64,000 bases of DNA from Thermocrinis minervae. GTDB lineage: Bacteria; Aquificota; Aquificia; Aquificales; Aquificaceae. The notes under the pieces are model-generated. The model made no database searches. It had not been told where the DNA came from and saw only the letters and a program-made list of their open reading frames with translations. The translations under genes were made by a program, and so were the position numbers. Shown piece after piece: positions 51,497 through 61,350 of this stretch. Numbering within the stretch: the first letter of the stretch is position 1; each line of letters starts with the position of its first letter. The stretch is taken from NCBI RefSeq assembly GCF_900142435.1, contig NZ_LT670846.1:1303822-1367821 (forward strand). Reading direction: 5' to 3'.

Positions 51497-52872
51497 GACT
51501 CATCCTCCAAAGGTATAGGATACACATTACTAAAGCAAGCATCGCAAAACTCTTGGTAGTTTTTTACACACGACCTTAAACCTTCAAGAGAAAGGTACCT
51601 TAAACTATCAGCACCTATAAACTTCCTTATGTCCTCCTGGTTCAATTTACAGGCTATGAGCTCTTCCCTAGTGGGTGTGTCTATGCCATAGTAACATGGT
51701 CCTATAACTGGAGGAGAAGCTATCCTCATGTGTACCTCCTTGGCCCCTGCCTTTCTCAGCATACTCACTATCTTCTTAGAGGTTGTACCTCTCACCAAAG
51801 AGTCATCTATTACCACCACTCTTTTACCTTCAAGTACTGGCCTGTTGGCGTTGAACTTCATCAGGACTTTAACATCCCTGAGTTCTTGCGTAGGTTCTAT
51901 AAAGCTCCTTCCCACATAGTGGTTTCTTATAAGGCCAAGCTCTAAGGGTATGGACTTTTCCTGTGAATAACCTATAGCGGGTACTATGCCCGAGTCTGGT
52001 ACTGGAACCACTACGTCAGCATCCACATCATCCTCTATAGCCAGCTGTCTTCCCATACTCTTTCTTACGTTATAGACCCAGTCTCCGAATATGTAACTCT
52101 CTGGCTTAGAAAAGTAGACGAACTCAAATATACACATAGCTTTTCTTGGACTCTTAAAGGGAAAGTAGCTCCTTATACCATGGAAGTCTACCACTACTAC
52201 CTCACCAGGTTTTACTTCTCTGAAGAACTGAGCTCCGAGTATATCAAAAGCACAGCTCTCAGAGGCAAAGAGAACAGCGTCCTTTAGCCTTCCCATGAGA
52301 AGCGGTCTAAAGCCGTAAGGATCCCTGGCTGCTATAAGCTTGTCTTTGAAGAGATAGATAAGGCTGTAGGCTCCTTTTACCCTGCTAAGTGCATAAAAGA
52401 TATGAGGTAAAAGCTCTTCATCTAACGGGTTCATGGATATAGACTCTGGTACATACGTTCCCCTACCAAGTAAAGCCAGAAAGAGCTCACTGTCAGAGGT
52501 ATGTTCAAAGCTAACTCCTTCTTTTTCTAACTCAGCCTTTAGGCTTGTGTAGTTTACAAGGTTGCCATTGTGGACTAAGGCTACCTTTCCAAAGGGTGTT
52601 TCCTTCAAAAAAGGTTGAGCATTGGTAAGCCCAAGGTCTCCAGCCGTAGAGTACCTCACATGAGCTATTGCTATACTACCCTCTAAGCTTTCTATATCTT
52701 CCTTACTTATGGCCTCCAATACTAGCCCCGATCTTTTTATGAGCTTGATGTCTGCAAGGTCCGAGACAGCTATTCCCACACTTTCCTGCCCCCTGTGCTG
52801 CAAGGCATATATGCCGTAGAAGGCGTACTTCTGCGCATGCTCAACGTTGAAGATTCCAAATATACCGCACAT
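51478..52872 (-). CDS. purF: Amidophosphoribosyltransferase
   Basis: A 464-residue enzyme for the first committed step of purine synthesis. The nucleophile Cys2 follows the start Met directly (MCGIFGIF), so there is no propeptide. YALQHRGQESVGIAV marks the glutaminase domain and VVVIDDSLVRGTTSKKIV the PRPP-binding domain; C-terminal Cys residues could hold a 4Fe-4S cluster as in Bacillus. TAAATT (52885-52880) lies 7 bases before the ATG and there is no Shine-Dalgarno. Confidence 0.96.
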   Translation of the reverse strand: MCGIFGIFNVEHAQKYAFYGIYALQHRGQESVGIAVSDLADIKLIKRSGLVLEAISKEDIESLEGSIAIAHVRYSTAGDLGLTNAQPFLKETPFGKVALVHNGNLVNYTSLKAELEKEGVSFEHTSDSELFLALLGRGTYVPESISMNPLDEELLPHIFYALSRVKGAYSLIYLFKDKLIAARDPYGFRPLLMGRLKDAVLFASESCAFDILGAQFFREVKPGEVVVVDFHGIRSYFPFKSPRKAMCIFEFVYFSKPESYIFGDWVYNVRKSMGRQLAIEDDVDADVVVPVPDSGIVPAIGYSQEKSIPLELGLIRNHYVGRSFIEPTQELRDVKVLMKFNANRPVLEGKRVVVIDDSLVRGTTSKKIVSMLRKAGAKEVHMRIASPPVIGPCYYGIDTPTREELIACKLNQEDIRKFIGADSLRYLSLEGLRSCVKNYQEFCDACFSNVYPIPLEDESCLSKT

Positions 52873-52879
52873 GCCTATT

Positions 52880-52885
52880 AATTTA
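52880..52885 (-). promoter_or_regulatory. -10 box giving a leaderless start for purF
   Basis: TAAATT on the minus strand, 7 bases from the purF ATG. The divergent complex I promoter is about 60 bases away. Confidence 0.45.
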
Positions 52886-52942
52886 ACTCCACAGGACGAT
52901 GATCGAACACCTTTGTAGTTTGATGATGTTAGTCATAACATC

Positions 52943-52971
52943 TTGATACGTAAGCCTCTTCTGGATAGAAT
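52943..52971 (+). promoter_or_regulatory. Promoter of the nuo operon
   Basis: TTGATA (52943-52948), a 17-base spacer and TAGAAT (52966-52971). The -10 ends 10 bases before the nuoI ATG, implying a leader of only a few bases. The TTG of the -35 box opens a longer nuoI frame, which this promoter argues against. Confidence 0.65.
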
Positions 52972-52981
52972 ATTAAAGGCC

Positions 52982-53587
52982 ATGGCTATAAAGAAGGTAA
53001 ACAGAAAGGACTTTCTAAGCTTGTTGGAGACGGTCTTTTTCGTGGATTTTATAAAGGGCCTTTCGGTAACCCTTAGGAATCTCCTGAGAAGTCCTATAAC
53101 CACCAACTACCCTGTAGAGAAGCTCACACCTCCAAAGCGTTACAGAGGGGCACATGGACATTTTGTATGGGATGGTACAGAACCTCCCTCCCTACAGGCC
53201 ATAGAAAAGTTCATGTCCTATGAGAAAGGGAAGAGTAGATGCGTGGCCTGCTATATGTGTCAGACGGCCTGTCCCATGCCTTCTCTGTTCAGGATAGAGG
53301 CTGTACAGATGCCAGACGGCAGGAAGAAGGTGGTGAGGTTTGACATGAACCTTTTGAACTGTCTTTTCTGTGGTCTGTGCGTTGACGCTTGTCCTGTTGG
53401 ATGTCTTACCATGACAGACCTCTATGAACTTGCCTGCTACTCGAGAAGAGATGCCGTACTTCATAAGGATGACCTTGACAGGAATGCCATAGACTGGAAA
53501 AAGAGAAGAGGAGATGAACCTGACAGGATATGGATAGACGACAAGCACAGGGAAAAGCTTTGGGGTAAGATAGAATGGAGTGGTTGA
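52982..53587 (+). CDS. nuoI: NADH-quinone oxidoreductase subunit I, copy 1
   Basis: A 201-residue ferredoxin-like subunit carrying clusters N6a and N6b. Two CxxCxxCxxxCP motifs lie at Cys87/90/93/97 and Cys127/130/133/137. The start MAIKKV is aligned with the MIKKV start of copy 2 and sits just after the promoter. Relative to copy 2 (62405) it is about 60 percent identical by eye, so the duplication is not recent. It opens the operon and overlaps nuoJ by 13 bases. Confidence 0.92.
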   Translation: MAIKKVNRKDFLSLLETVFFVDFIKGLSVTLRNLLRSPITTNYPVEKLTPPKRYRGAHGHFVWDGTEPPSLQAIEKFMSYEKGKSRCVACYMCQTACPMPSLFRIEAVQMPDGRKKVVRFDMNLLNCLFCGLCVDACPVGCLTMTDLYELACYSRRDAVLHKDDLDRNAIDWKKRRGDEPDRIWIDDKHREKLWGKIEWSG

Positions 53588-54060
53588 TCTTTGGGTTTCT
53601 GAGTCTGTGGGCTGTTCTGTCAGGTCTTGGTGTAGTATTCCTTAGAAATCCAGTACATGCCATACTATCCTTCCTTTCTTTAGTTCTTGCACTTTCAGGA
53701 ATGTTCTTGCATCTTAAGGCAGAACTTTTGGCAGGTCTACAGCTCATCATATACGCCGTGGCCATAGTGGTGTTCTACGTGCTTATAATCACTGCGGTAC
53801 CTTGGGAGAAGGTAAAGAAGTTTGAGGGTATATACAAGAAGGAACTCCTGGCATCCTTACCCTTCATAACTGTGGCCTTTTTGGCCATAAGTTACTTGGT
53901 TCTCAAAGGTTTTACAGTTCAGAAAATTCAAGAACCACAGAGCGATATAAAAGCCATAGGAAAGCTCTTATTTACTCAATATCTTTTCCCTCTTGAGATA
54001 AGTGCTGTTATACTATTAGTGGCTATGATAGGAGCAATCCTAATCGGGAGGAAGGAGTGA
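53575..54060 (+). CDS. nuoJ: NADH-quinone oxidoreductase subunit J, copy 1
   Basis: A 161-residue membrane subunit with five helices. GVVFLRNPVHAILSFLSLVLALSGMFLHLKAELLAGLQ contains the NPVHA and helix-3 region that forms the hinge of the coupling path; VFYVLIITAVPWEKV and IGAILIGRKE follow. It overlaps nuoI and nuoK. Confidence 0.92.
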   Translation: MEWLIFGFLSLWAVLSGLGVVFLRNPVHAILSFLSLVLALSGMFLHLKAELLAGLQLIIYAVAIVVFYVLIITAVPWEKVKKFEGIYKKELLASLPFITVAFLAISYLVLKGFTVQKIQEPQSDIKAIGKLLFTQYLFPLEISAVILLVAMIGAILIGRKE

Positions 54061-54359
54061 CTATAGAGAAAGCTTATATACTTATAAGCATTTTTTTATT
54101 CCTGTTGGGCTTCCTCGGTGTTATCATAAGGAAGAACCTTATAACCATACTACTCAGTACTGAACTTATGCTAAATGGGACTAACTTGGCTTTGGTTGTC
54201 ATGGATAGGATGGTAGGTGCTACAGAAGGGCAGGTTTTTGCTCTGTTTGTGCTAACAGTTGCGGCCGCTGAGGTAGCTGTAGGCTTGGGACTAGTGGTAG
54301 CTATCTTTAGGTTGAAAGGTTATGAAGGTTCTTCCGAGATAACGTACCTGAGGGAGTAG
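54057..54359 (+). CDS. nuoK: NADH-quinone oxidoreductase subunit K, copy 1
   Basis: A 100-residue subunit with three membrane helices, homologous to MrpC. The start is GTG at 54057 (overlapping the nuoJ stop, with GGAAGGA upstream). The conserved membrane Glu residues are in STELMLNGTNLAL and AAAEVAVGLGLVVAIFR. One base separates it from nuoL. Confidence 0.93.
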   Translation: MTIEKAYILISIFLFLLGFLGVIIRKNLITILLSTELMLNGTNLALVVMDRMVGATEGQVFALFVLTVAAAEVAVGLGLVVAIFRLKGYEGSSEITYLRE

Positions 54360-54360
54360 G

Positions 54361-56262
54361 ATGGAGCATGCTCTCATTCTTTTTTCACCTTTAGTTAGCT
54401 TTGTATTGGTAGGTTTATTAGGGAGGAGGATAGGAGACCTTGCCTCTGCTATCCTGACTATACTGGGTGGTGCCTTCGCCTTCATCTTCTCACTGCAAGC
54501 TCTCCCTAAAGCCCTCCAAAACCCTATACACATAAAACTCTACGAATTTTTACCCCTAGGAAACTACACCCTCTCACTAGGCATATACCTGGATGCCCTC
54601 TCCTCCATAACCACTTCCGTGGTCACCTTCGTGGCTACCCTGATATTCATCTACTCCATAGGCTACATGGAAAACCTCTTCGGCCAATGGACCTACAAGT
54701 TCTACGCTTACCTGTCTCTGTTCCTATTTGCTATGCTACTTATAGTCCTCTCTGACAACCTCCTTGGTATCTTCGTAGGTTGGGAAGGTGTTGGCCTTGC
54801 TTCCTACCTACTCATAGGCTACTTCCACACTCAAAAGAAGGCTACAAACGCCTCCTTGGAGGCCTTCGTCCTAAACAGAATAGGCGACTGGTTCTTTATC
54901 TTCGGTGTTATATTTGCCTTCTACCTGTTTGGAAGCCTTGAGCTTCCTGAAATATTCCAAAAGACTCAGTCTGTGGACAAGAACCTACTTGGTCTGTGTG
55001 CCTTGCTTCTGTTTGGTGGATCTGTGGGTAAGTCTGGTCAGTTGCCTCTTCATACATGGCTCCCTAATGCTATGGCTGGCCCCACACCTGTCTCTGCCCT
55101 GCTCCACGCTGCTACTATGGTCGCCGCCGGTGTGTACCTGGTGGCTAGGGTCTACCCTGTCTTCGAGAGTGCTCCCGAAAGCCTCAAAGTGGTACTCGTG
55201 GTGGGTAGTCTAACCGCCCTCTTCGCAGCCCTTGCAGCTACCTCACACACAGACATAAAGAAGATAATAGCCTTCTCTACTATGAGTCAGCTTGGTCTTA
55301 TGTACGTTGCTCTTGGTGTGGGTAATAAAGTTGCAGCTATGTTCCACCTTACTACCCACGCCTTCTTCAAAGCTCTACTCTTCTTGGCTGCTGGCTCTGT
55401 TATACATTCCTTCCACCACAAGGTTCACGACATATACGAGGTGGGTGCGTTAAAAAGGTACATGCCTGTGACGTATGGTATGTTCTTGGTTGGTGCATTG
55501 GCCCTTGCTGGAGTATTCCCTCTGTCTGGTTTTTGGAGCAAGGATATGATACTGGCAAGCGCATACGGTATGTCCTTTGCCCTTGGTGTACTCGTGAGTT
55601 TTGTAAGCCTCCTTACGGCTTACTACATATTCAGGGAGTTTTTTGTGATGTTTTATGGAGAAGAAAGGAGTGAGGAGGAACCTCATGAGAGTCCTCCTGT
55701 GATGTTGGTTCCTATGCTTGTGCTTGCTGTGTTTGCTGTGTTTGCAGGTTTTGCTCATGGTGTGTATTCTGAGTTGTTTGGTCATAAAGAGGAGCTTCAC
55801 CTAAACATAGCCCTTATCTCCACCTTTGTAGCTTTAACTGGTATAGCGTTGGCCTACATGGTTTTTGTCAGGAGAAGCCCAGACCCTGAAAAACTCTACC
55901 AAGCCCTTAAACCCTTACACACTACATTAAAAGAACAGTTCTTCACCGAAAAACTCTACCACAAAGTGCTGGCCGCAGGTTATATGAACCTTTCTAAAGG
56001 CCTCTTCCTAGTTGTTGATAGAGTAATGATAGATGGGTTTATAAACCTGCTGAAACACGTGTTCTTAAAAGGTACCAGGTTCCTATGGATGAAACTTGAC
56101 ATAAAGGTTGTAGACCTTTTAGTCAACGGACTTGCAAAGCTTGCTTTTAAAACAGGTAACAAAACCCGAAACATACAAACAGGCTTGCTAAACAACTACG
56201 TTACCTTTCTACTCGTAGGTATAATTATCATACTTGCTGTAATAATACTGTCTCTGAGGTAA
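54361..56262 (+). CDS. nuoL: NADH-quinone oxidoreductase subunit L, copy 1
   Basis: A 633-residue antiporter-like proton-pumping subunit with about 16 helices and the long lateral helix at the C-terminus. GWEGVGLASYLLIGY holds the TM5 Glu, LPLHTWLPNAMAGPTPVSALLHAATMVAAGVYL the TM7/8 Lys region. Its first 143 aligned bases are 141/143 identical to the second nuoL at the window end, whereas the upstream nuoK copies are clearly diverged. Base usage shifts along the gene (about 55.64-55.80 kb is rich in GTG, TTG and GTT codons), hinting at a mosaic. Confidence 0.95.
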   Translation: MEHALILFSPLVSFVLVGLLGRRIGDLASAILTILGGAFAFIFSLQALPKALQNPIHIKLYEFLPLGNYTLSLGIYLDALSSITTSVVTFVATLIFIYSIGYMENLFGQWTYKFYAYLSLFLFAMLLIVLSDNLLGIFVGWEGVGLASYLLIGYFHTQKKATNASLEAFVLNRIGDWFFIFGVIFAFYLFGSLELPEIFQKTQSVDKNLLGLCALLLFGGSVGKSGQLPLHTWLPNAMAGPTPVSALLHAATMVAAGVYLVARVYPVFESAPESLKVVLVVGSLTALFAALAATSHTDIKKIIAFSTMSQLGLMYVALGVGNKVAAMFHLTTHAFFKALLFLAAGSVIHSFHHKVHDIYEVGALKRYMPVTYGMFLVGALALAGVFPLSGFWSKDMILASAYGMSFALGVLVSFVSLLTAYYIFREFFVMFYGEERSEEEPHESPPVMLVPMLVLAVFAVFAGFAHGVYSELFGHKEELHLNIALISTFVALTGIALAYMVFVRRSPDPEKLYQALKPLHTTLKEQFFTEKLYHKVLAAGYMNLSKGLFLVVDRVMIDGFINLLKHVFLKGTRFLWMKLDIKVVDLLVNGLAKLAFKTGNKTRNIQTGLLNNYVTFLLVGIIIILAVIILSLR

Positions 56263-56265
56263 CCC

Positions 56266-57768
56266 ATGGAAAAGGTGTATGCAACGTTTCCATACCTGTC
56301 TATCAGTATGCTGATACCATTGATTGGAGCACTTGTATTACTTAAGCTGAAAGAAACTTATTCTAAATGGATAGCGCTTACCTTTTCTGCTTTGACTTTT
56401 GGTCTTTCTCTTATAGTTCTCCTTAACTTTGACTTCTCCGATACGTCTAGGGTACAGTTCTACGAAGAGTACAACATACTACCCGAGCTAAACATAAAGT
56501 TTTCTCTAGGCCTTGATGGCCTTTCGCTGTTAATGTACATGCTCACTACCCTAGTTTCTTTGACAGCTATCATGTGGTCCATAAGAGATGTTCAAGTTCA
56601 GAGAAGACTAAAGGAATATTACCTGTGGTTTTTACTTACAGAGTCCTTTCTTGTGGCTGTGTTCTCGAGCTGGGACCTTATCGTCTTTTACGTTTTCTAC
56701 GAGCTTGTACTCGTTCCCATGTTCTTTGTGATAGGAATATGGGGCTACAAGCTAAGACTTTATTCAGCTTATAAATTCTTTATATACATTTTTGTTTCAT
56801 CCCTGTTTTTGCTCTTAGGAATAGTAAGCCTTGCGGTAGAGCATAAAAAACAGTTTGGTACTTATTCGTTTAGCTACTTTGATTTGATGAAAAATCACTA
56901 TGATCTTTACTTTGGTATATTCCTGTTTCTTCTATTCTTTATAGCCTTTGCAGTCAAAACACCTATAGTGCCTTTCCATACATGGCTTCCTGATGCTCAT
57001 GGTGAAGCACCAACGGCTGGTTCCGTAGTTCTTGCTGCCATACTTCTAAAGATGGGTACATACGCACTCCTGAGGTTTAACGTAGGATTGTTCCCGGAAG
57101 TAACTAAACTACTTTCTCCGTACCTAGTGCTTTGGGGTATAGCTACCACAGTCTTCGCTTCCTGGTTTACCATAAGTCAGAACAACATAAAGAGATTTGT
57201 GGCTTACTCTTCTGTAAGCCATATGGGTTTTGTTGTGACTGGTATGTTCCTACTTAACCTTTCTGGAATGAAAGCAAGCGTTACAGAGATGTTCGCCCAT
57301 GGTCTTACATCCTCTGCTCTGTTTATGATGGCAGGCTTTATATACAACAGACTCCACACTTTCAACATGGAGTACCTGAAGGGCAGCGTGAAGTTTATGC
57401 CACTGTTTGCTGTCCTCGTAGTCATAACAGGCTTTTCTTCCATGGGTTTACCTGGTGGTTCTTCCTTCTGGGGTAAGTTCTTAACCATCGTAGGTGCCAG
57501 GGAGTGGTCCACTGTATGGGCCCTGTTGGTTGTGACTGGCGCCTTCTTTAGCGCCATTTACATACTTTATATGTTAAAAACCCTCTACCTGGACACAAAA
57601 GAAGAAAGTAGGCTTATACACTTTACTGACATAAGAGGGTTTAAGTTAGCAGCCTTCCTATCTGTTGTACTTCTTATGCCTGTAGTGGGTCTTTTCCCAA
57701 GCTTGATTTTTGGGTTCTTTGATCATGTGGTTAAAAAGATTCTTCTACTCGTAGGAGGTTCGCCTTGA
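56266..57768 (+). CDS. nuoM: NADH-quinone oxidoreductase subunit M
   Basis: A 500-residue antiporter-like subunit with 14 helices. FYVFYELVLVPMFFVIGIWG carries the TM5 Glu and VPFHTWLPDAHGEAPTAGSVVLAAILLKMGTYALLRF the TM7-8 segment with the conserved Lys; FVAYSSVSHMGFV is the TM9-10 region. It lies three bases after nuoL and overlaps nuoN by 4. Confidence 0.95.
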   Translation: MEKVYATFPYLSISMLIPLIGALVLLKLKETYSKWIALTFSALTFGLSLIVLLNFDFSDTSRVQFYEEYNILPELNIKFSLGLDGLSLLMYMLTTLVSLTAIMWSIRDVQVQRRLKEYYLWFLLTESFLVAVFSSWDLIVFYVFYELVLVPMFFVIGIWGYKLRLYSAYKFFIYIFVSSLFLLLGIVSLAVEHKKQFGTYSFSYFDLMKNHYDLYFGIFLFLLFFIAFAVKTPIVPFHTWLPDAHGEAPTAGSVVLAAILLKMGTYALLRFNVGLFPEVTKLLSPYLVLWGIATTVFASWFTISQNNIKRFVAYSSVSHMGFVVTGMFLLNLSGMKASVTEMFAHGLTSSALFMMAGFIYNRLHTFNMEYLKGSVKFMPLFAVLVVITGFSSMGLPGGSSFWGKFLTIVGAREWSTVWALLVVTGAFFSAIYILYMLKTLYLDTKEESRLIHFTDIRGFKLAAFLSVVLLMPVVGLFPSLIFGFFDHVVKKILLLVGGSP

Positions 57769-59219
57769 GAGAGCAAGTGCAGATAGAGTTCCCCAACCTA
57801 TCCTTGGTAGTACCAGAGCTGATAGTTCTAGTGACGGCTTTTACCCTTTTTACCCTCCACCTTATACATAAAAGAGTAAACCATGCTCTGTTCACCACGG
57901 TAAGCATTACCGGCTACCTAATTTCCCTACTGTACATACTCCTAAACCCAGGACTTTCTGGATCTACCTTCTACGGCCTTTATATTAGAGATCCGGTTTC
58001 TTCTCTTCTGCAAGCTGTAGCTCTTGTACTAACGATGCTTCTTCTTGCATTTACTTACAACTACTACAAAGCAAAGAGGTCCCTTTATGGTGAGTTCTAC
58101 TACATATTGGCCTTCTGCCTTTTAGGTGGTATGTTCTTGACAAGTTCCTACAACTTGATAATACTCTACGTAGCCCTTGAAGTGGTTTCCATATCCTTCT
58201 ACATAATGATATCCCTGCTCAGGGGAGACTTCCTTTCAAAGGAGGGTGCCTTTAAGTACCTGATACTCGGAGGCCTTAGCATAGCCATAGCTTCGTACGG
58301 AGCCGGTTTTATGTACCTATACTCGGGATCCTTAGACTTAAGGTACATACTGTCACACATAGGGGAAGACAAACGCTTGCTTATTCTGGGCCTTGTGTTC
58401 TTCCTCTTTGGGTTTGCTATAAAGATAGGTGCTGTGCCTTTCCACTTCTGGCTTCCTGATGCCTATCAAGGAGCACCTACTCCTATAACTGGTTACATGG
58501 CATCCTTTGGCAAGATAGCCTTCTTTGCACCACTCCTTAGGATAATGCCCCTAGTGCAATCACACTTTGAAAACGCCTGGGTCTACACCATCTCCATAAT
58601 CGCAGCCCTTACCATGCTCTACGGAAACCTAGTAGCTTTAGTGCAGAAGGATGTAAAGAGGATGCTTGCCTACTCATCAATAGCTCACTCAGGCTACATA
58701 ATGTCCGCCATAGCTGTGGCAAAGGTTATAGGTCTAAAAGCTGCCCTTTACTTCTTAGTAGCTTATGCCTTTATGGGTATAGGGAGTTTTCTAGTCTTGA
58801 CAGTCCTAGAAAGGTTGCCCGATTGGCAGAATAGGTTAGAAGATTTTTCAGGTATGCGCTTTTGGAACCCCTCTGTAGCTTCTTACTTTGCCGTGTTTAT
58901 GTTCGCCCTTCTGGGTGTTCCACCTACGGTGGGTTTTGTAGGAAAGGCGTTGGTCTTCATGAGCCTTTCTGAAAAACAGCTATGGTGGTTGGCTTTTGTG
59001 ATGATACTGTCAACAGCTATATCCACGGGCTACTATCTGAGACTTGTGGTCCTTACCTTTATGAAAGAAGGGACACAAGAAAGTATCCTTAGGCCTAGTT
59101 TAAGTGAAAGGTTTTTACTAGGACTTTTATCTGTTTTGGTGGTACTTTTAGGAGCATTACCTTTGCTTATATGGCCTTACATAAGCGTAGCAGCTGAAGT
59201 TCTCTTTAAGGGGTGGTAG
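57765..59219 (+). CDS. nuoN: NADH-quinone oxidoreductase subunit N
   Basis: A 484-residue antiporter-like subunit. The start is TTG at 57765, with AGGAGG six bases upstream and a 4-base overlap with nuoM. LYVALEVVSISFYIMI holds the TM5 Glu; VPFHFWLPDAYQGAPTPITGYMAS is the TM7-8 signature and LAYSSIAHSGYIM the TM9-10 one. Confidence 0.94.
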   Translation: MREQVQIEFPNLSLVVPELIVLVTAFTLFTLHLIHKRVNHALFTTVSITGYLISLLYILLNPGLSGSTFYGLYIRDPVSSLLQAVALVLTMLLLAFTYNYYKAKRSLYGEFYYILAFCLLGGMFLTSSYNLIILYVALEVVSISFYIMISLLRGDFLSKEGAFKYLILGGLSIAIASYGAGFMYLYSGSLDLRYILSHIGEDKRLLILGLVFFLFGFAIKIGAVPFHFWLPDAYQGAPTPITGYMASFGKIAFFAPLLRIMPLVQSHFENAWVYTISIIAALTMLYGNLVALVQKDVKRMLAYSSIAHSGYIMSAIAVAKVIGLKAALYFLVAYAFMGIGSFLVLTVLERLPDWQNRLEDFSGMRFWNPSVASYFAVFMFALLGVPPTVGFVGKALVFMSLSEKQLWWLAFVMILSTAISTGYYLRLVVLTFMKEGTQESILRPSLSERFLLGLLSVLVVLLGALPLLIWPYISVAAEVLFKGW

Positions 59220-59221
59220 GC

Positions 59222-59596
59222 ATGGAGTACCTTGGTTTACTTGTCTTCTTTTTCATAATGCTAGGTTTGGCCCTTGTGCTTATCTCCTTGAACTACCTTC
59301 TAGGTCCTAAAACTCCCGATCCTATGGAAGACTACCCTTATGAGTGTGGCGTTCCCCTCTACGACAAGAGTGCTCAAAATACCTTCCATCAAGGCTATTA
59401 CCTTCTGGGCCTTATGCTCCTTCTCTTTGATATAGAAGCAGCCTTTCTCTTCCCTTGGGCTGTAGTTTACAAGAATCTAGGCTTCTTAGGCTTTACTGAG
59501 ATGGTAATATTTATACTCATACTGACCTACGGTCTTCTCTACGCCTGGAGAACCGGTGCCCTAGATTGGCAGTTTGAGGAGGAAAGAATTGACTAA
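59222..59596 (+). CDS. nuoA: NADH-quinone oxidoreductase subunit A
   Basis: A 124-residue subunit with three membrane helices. The TM1-2 loop carries the PMEDYPYECGVPLYD motif that closes the quinone site (conserved Cys included), followed by YYLLGLMLLLFDIEAAFLFPWA. I prefer ATG 59222; an in-frame GTG at 59213 is possible. In most operons nuoB follows; here the fused nuoCD comes directly after 26 bases. Confidence 0.93.
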   Translation: MEYLGLLVFFFIMLGLALVLISLNYLLGPKTPDPMEDYPYECGVPLYDKSAQNTFHQGYYLLGLMLLLFDIEAAFLFPWAVVYKNLGFLGFTEMVIFILILTYGLLYAWRTGALDWQFEEERID

Positions 59597-59622
59597 ATTT
59601 ATACTTCCCTGGAGGTTTTTTG

Positions 59623-61341
59623 ATGCCTTGGGCTAGAGCTTCCGACTTTGAGGATCTAAAGGCACGTTTTGAGGGTTTAAAGGTAGTAGAAGAAAGGACT
59701 ATAACTTACCTTGAAATCTCAAAGGATAAGCTTATAGACCTTCTCAAAACTCTAAAGGAGGAGAAGGGCTACAAGCTTTTCTTAGATCACTCGGTCGTAG
59801 ACTTTCCAGACAGAAAGCCAAGGTTTCAGGCCTTTTACATCCTCTACAACGTACCTGAAAGAAAAAGGGTAGTGGTAAAGACTTGGACAGATGGTACCCT
59901 TCCCACAATAGAGAAACTATGGTTTGCTGGTAAGTGGGCAGAAAGGGAATGCTACGATATGTTTGGCATCTACTACGAAGGTCACGAAAACCTAGTCAGG
60001 GCCTTCATGTGGGAGACATATCCCTACCATCCACTCAGGAAAGACTTTCCCCTTGAGGGTTATCCCAACGAGTATCTACCGTCGCTCAACGAAGTAATGA
60101 GAGGAGACAACCTCCAGGGTCTTATGAACTATGAACGTATGCATACAGCTGTACCTACACTAGAAGACTTAGAGATAACTCAAAAGAAAAGGCTTCAGAA
60201 GAAGGCCCAGATAGTCCTCAACTGGGGTCCTTTACACCCAGGGACTCACGGAACTATGTGGTTTTTGTTTGACTTGGAAGGTGAGAGGGTAGTTCAGTGT
60301 GATGTAATCCTTGGCCAGCTTCACAGAGGTGTGGAAAAGTTGGCCGAAAATCAAATGTATAACCAGTTCTTGGTCTACACAGATCGTATGGATTATATAT
60401 CTGCCCTGTGCTCCAACCAAGCTTGGGTAGTAGCTGTCGAAAGGCTTCTCGGCATAGAAGACCTCGTTCCAGAAAAGGCAAAGTACATAAGGACTATGAT
60501 GTCAGAACTTCAAAGGATAAACTCTCACCTGCTATGGCTCGGTACGTACGCTCTTGATCTAGGAGCTCTGACTATATTCCTGTATGCTTTTAAAGAAAGA
60601 GAAAAGCTTATGGACATAATAGAAGGTATAACGGGTGCAAGGTTTACCATATCTTACCCGAGGGTGGGTGGTGTTAGAATGGATCTACCAGAAGGTGCCC
60701 TCGAGGTGATAAAGGCCTTCATAAAGAGGTTTCCAAAAGAGCTTAAGGATTGGGAAACCATACTTAGCAGAAACAGAGTATGGCTAAGGAGGAACATAGA
60801 CGTAGGGATAATAACGGAAGAAGATGTGTACTTCTATGGACTTACTGGTCCAGTAGCCAGGGGATCAGGAGTACCCTATGACATAAGAAAGCTGGAACCT
60901 TACGATGCTTATGAATGGGTAGAGTTTGACGTGCCTGTAGGAGAAAAAGGAGATGCCTATGACAGGTACTTGGTAAGGTTAGAGGAAATGAGACAAAGCC
61001 TAAGGATAGTAGAACAGTGTGTTGCCAAGCTTGAGTCCATGCCAAAGGATGCGCCCTTCTTTGCAGAATCCCCAGATCCCAAAAAGATAAAACTCAGCCT
61101 GGATGGCATAGGTCTAAAGGTGCCAGAAGGTGAGATATATTCTTCAGGAGAAAACCCGCGTGGAGAGCTAGGCTTTTACATATACTCCACAGGTGGTGTA
61201 AAACCTTACAGAGTGAAGATAAGGCCTGGCTCCATGTACAACCTCTGCATATACCCTAAGCTTATGACGGATAGGTTTGTGGCTGACGCTGTGACCATAC
61301 TGGCGAGCTTAGATCCCGTGGTGGGAGAGATAGACAGATAG
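59623..61341 (+). CDS. nuoCD: NADH-quinone oxidoreductase subunits C and D, fused
   Basis: A 572-residue fusion. The NuoC part (about 1-165) has VKTWTDGTLPTIEKLWFAGKWAERECYDMFGI and HPLRKDFPLEGYP; after a linker, NuoD (about 195-572) has NWGPLHPGTHGTMWF, the quinone-site HRGVEKLAENQMYNQFLVYTDRMDY, and the C-terminal VVGEIDR. It forms the peripheral-arm base where the quinone binds. GGAGG precedes ATG 59623 by 8 bases. C-D fusions are known in Aquifex, Escherichia and others. Confidence 0.95.
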   Translation: MPWARASDFEDLKARFEGLKVVEERTITYLEISKDKLIDLLKTLKEEKGYKLFLDHSVVDFPDRKPRFQAFYILYNVPERKRVVVKTWTDGTLPTIEKLWFAGKWAERECYDMFGIYYEGHENLVRAFMWETYPYHPLRKDFPLEGYPNEYLPSLNEVMRGDNLQGLMNYERMHTAVPTLEDLEITQKKRLQKKAQIVLNWGPLHPGTHGTMWFLFDLEGERVVQCDVILGQLHRGVEKLAENQMYNQFLVYTDRMDYISALCSNQAWVVAVERLLGIEDLVPEKAKYIRTMMSELQRINSHLLWLGTYALDLGALTIFLYAFKEREKLMDIIEGITGARFTISYPRVGGVRMDLPEGALEVIKAFIKRFPKELKDWETILSRNRVWLRRNIDVGIITEEDVYFYGLTGPVARGSGVPYDIRKLEPYDAYEWVEFDVPVGEKGDAYDRYLVRLEEMRQSLRIVEQCVAKLESMPKDAPFFAESPDPKKIKLSLDGIGLKVPEGEIYSSGENPRGELGFYIYSTGGVKPYRVKIRPGSMYNLCIYPKLMTDRFVADAVTILASLDPVVGEIDR

Positions 61342-61350
61342 GAGGTGAAC

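Noticed and set aside
52943..52981. TTG start for nuoI copy 1
   Set aside because: The TTG is part of a TTGATA -35 box with TAGAAT 17 bases on, and the ATG at 52982 aligns with the start of nuoI copy 2.
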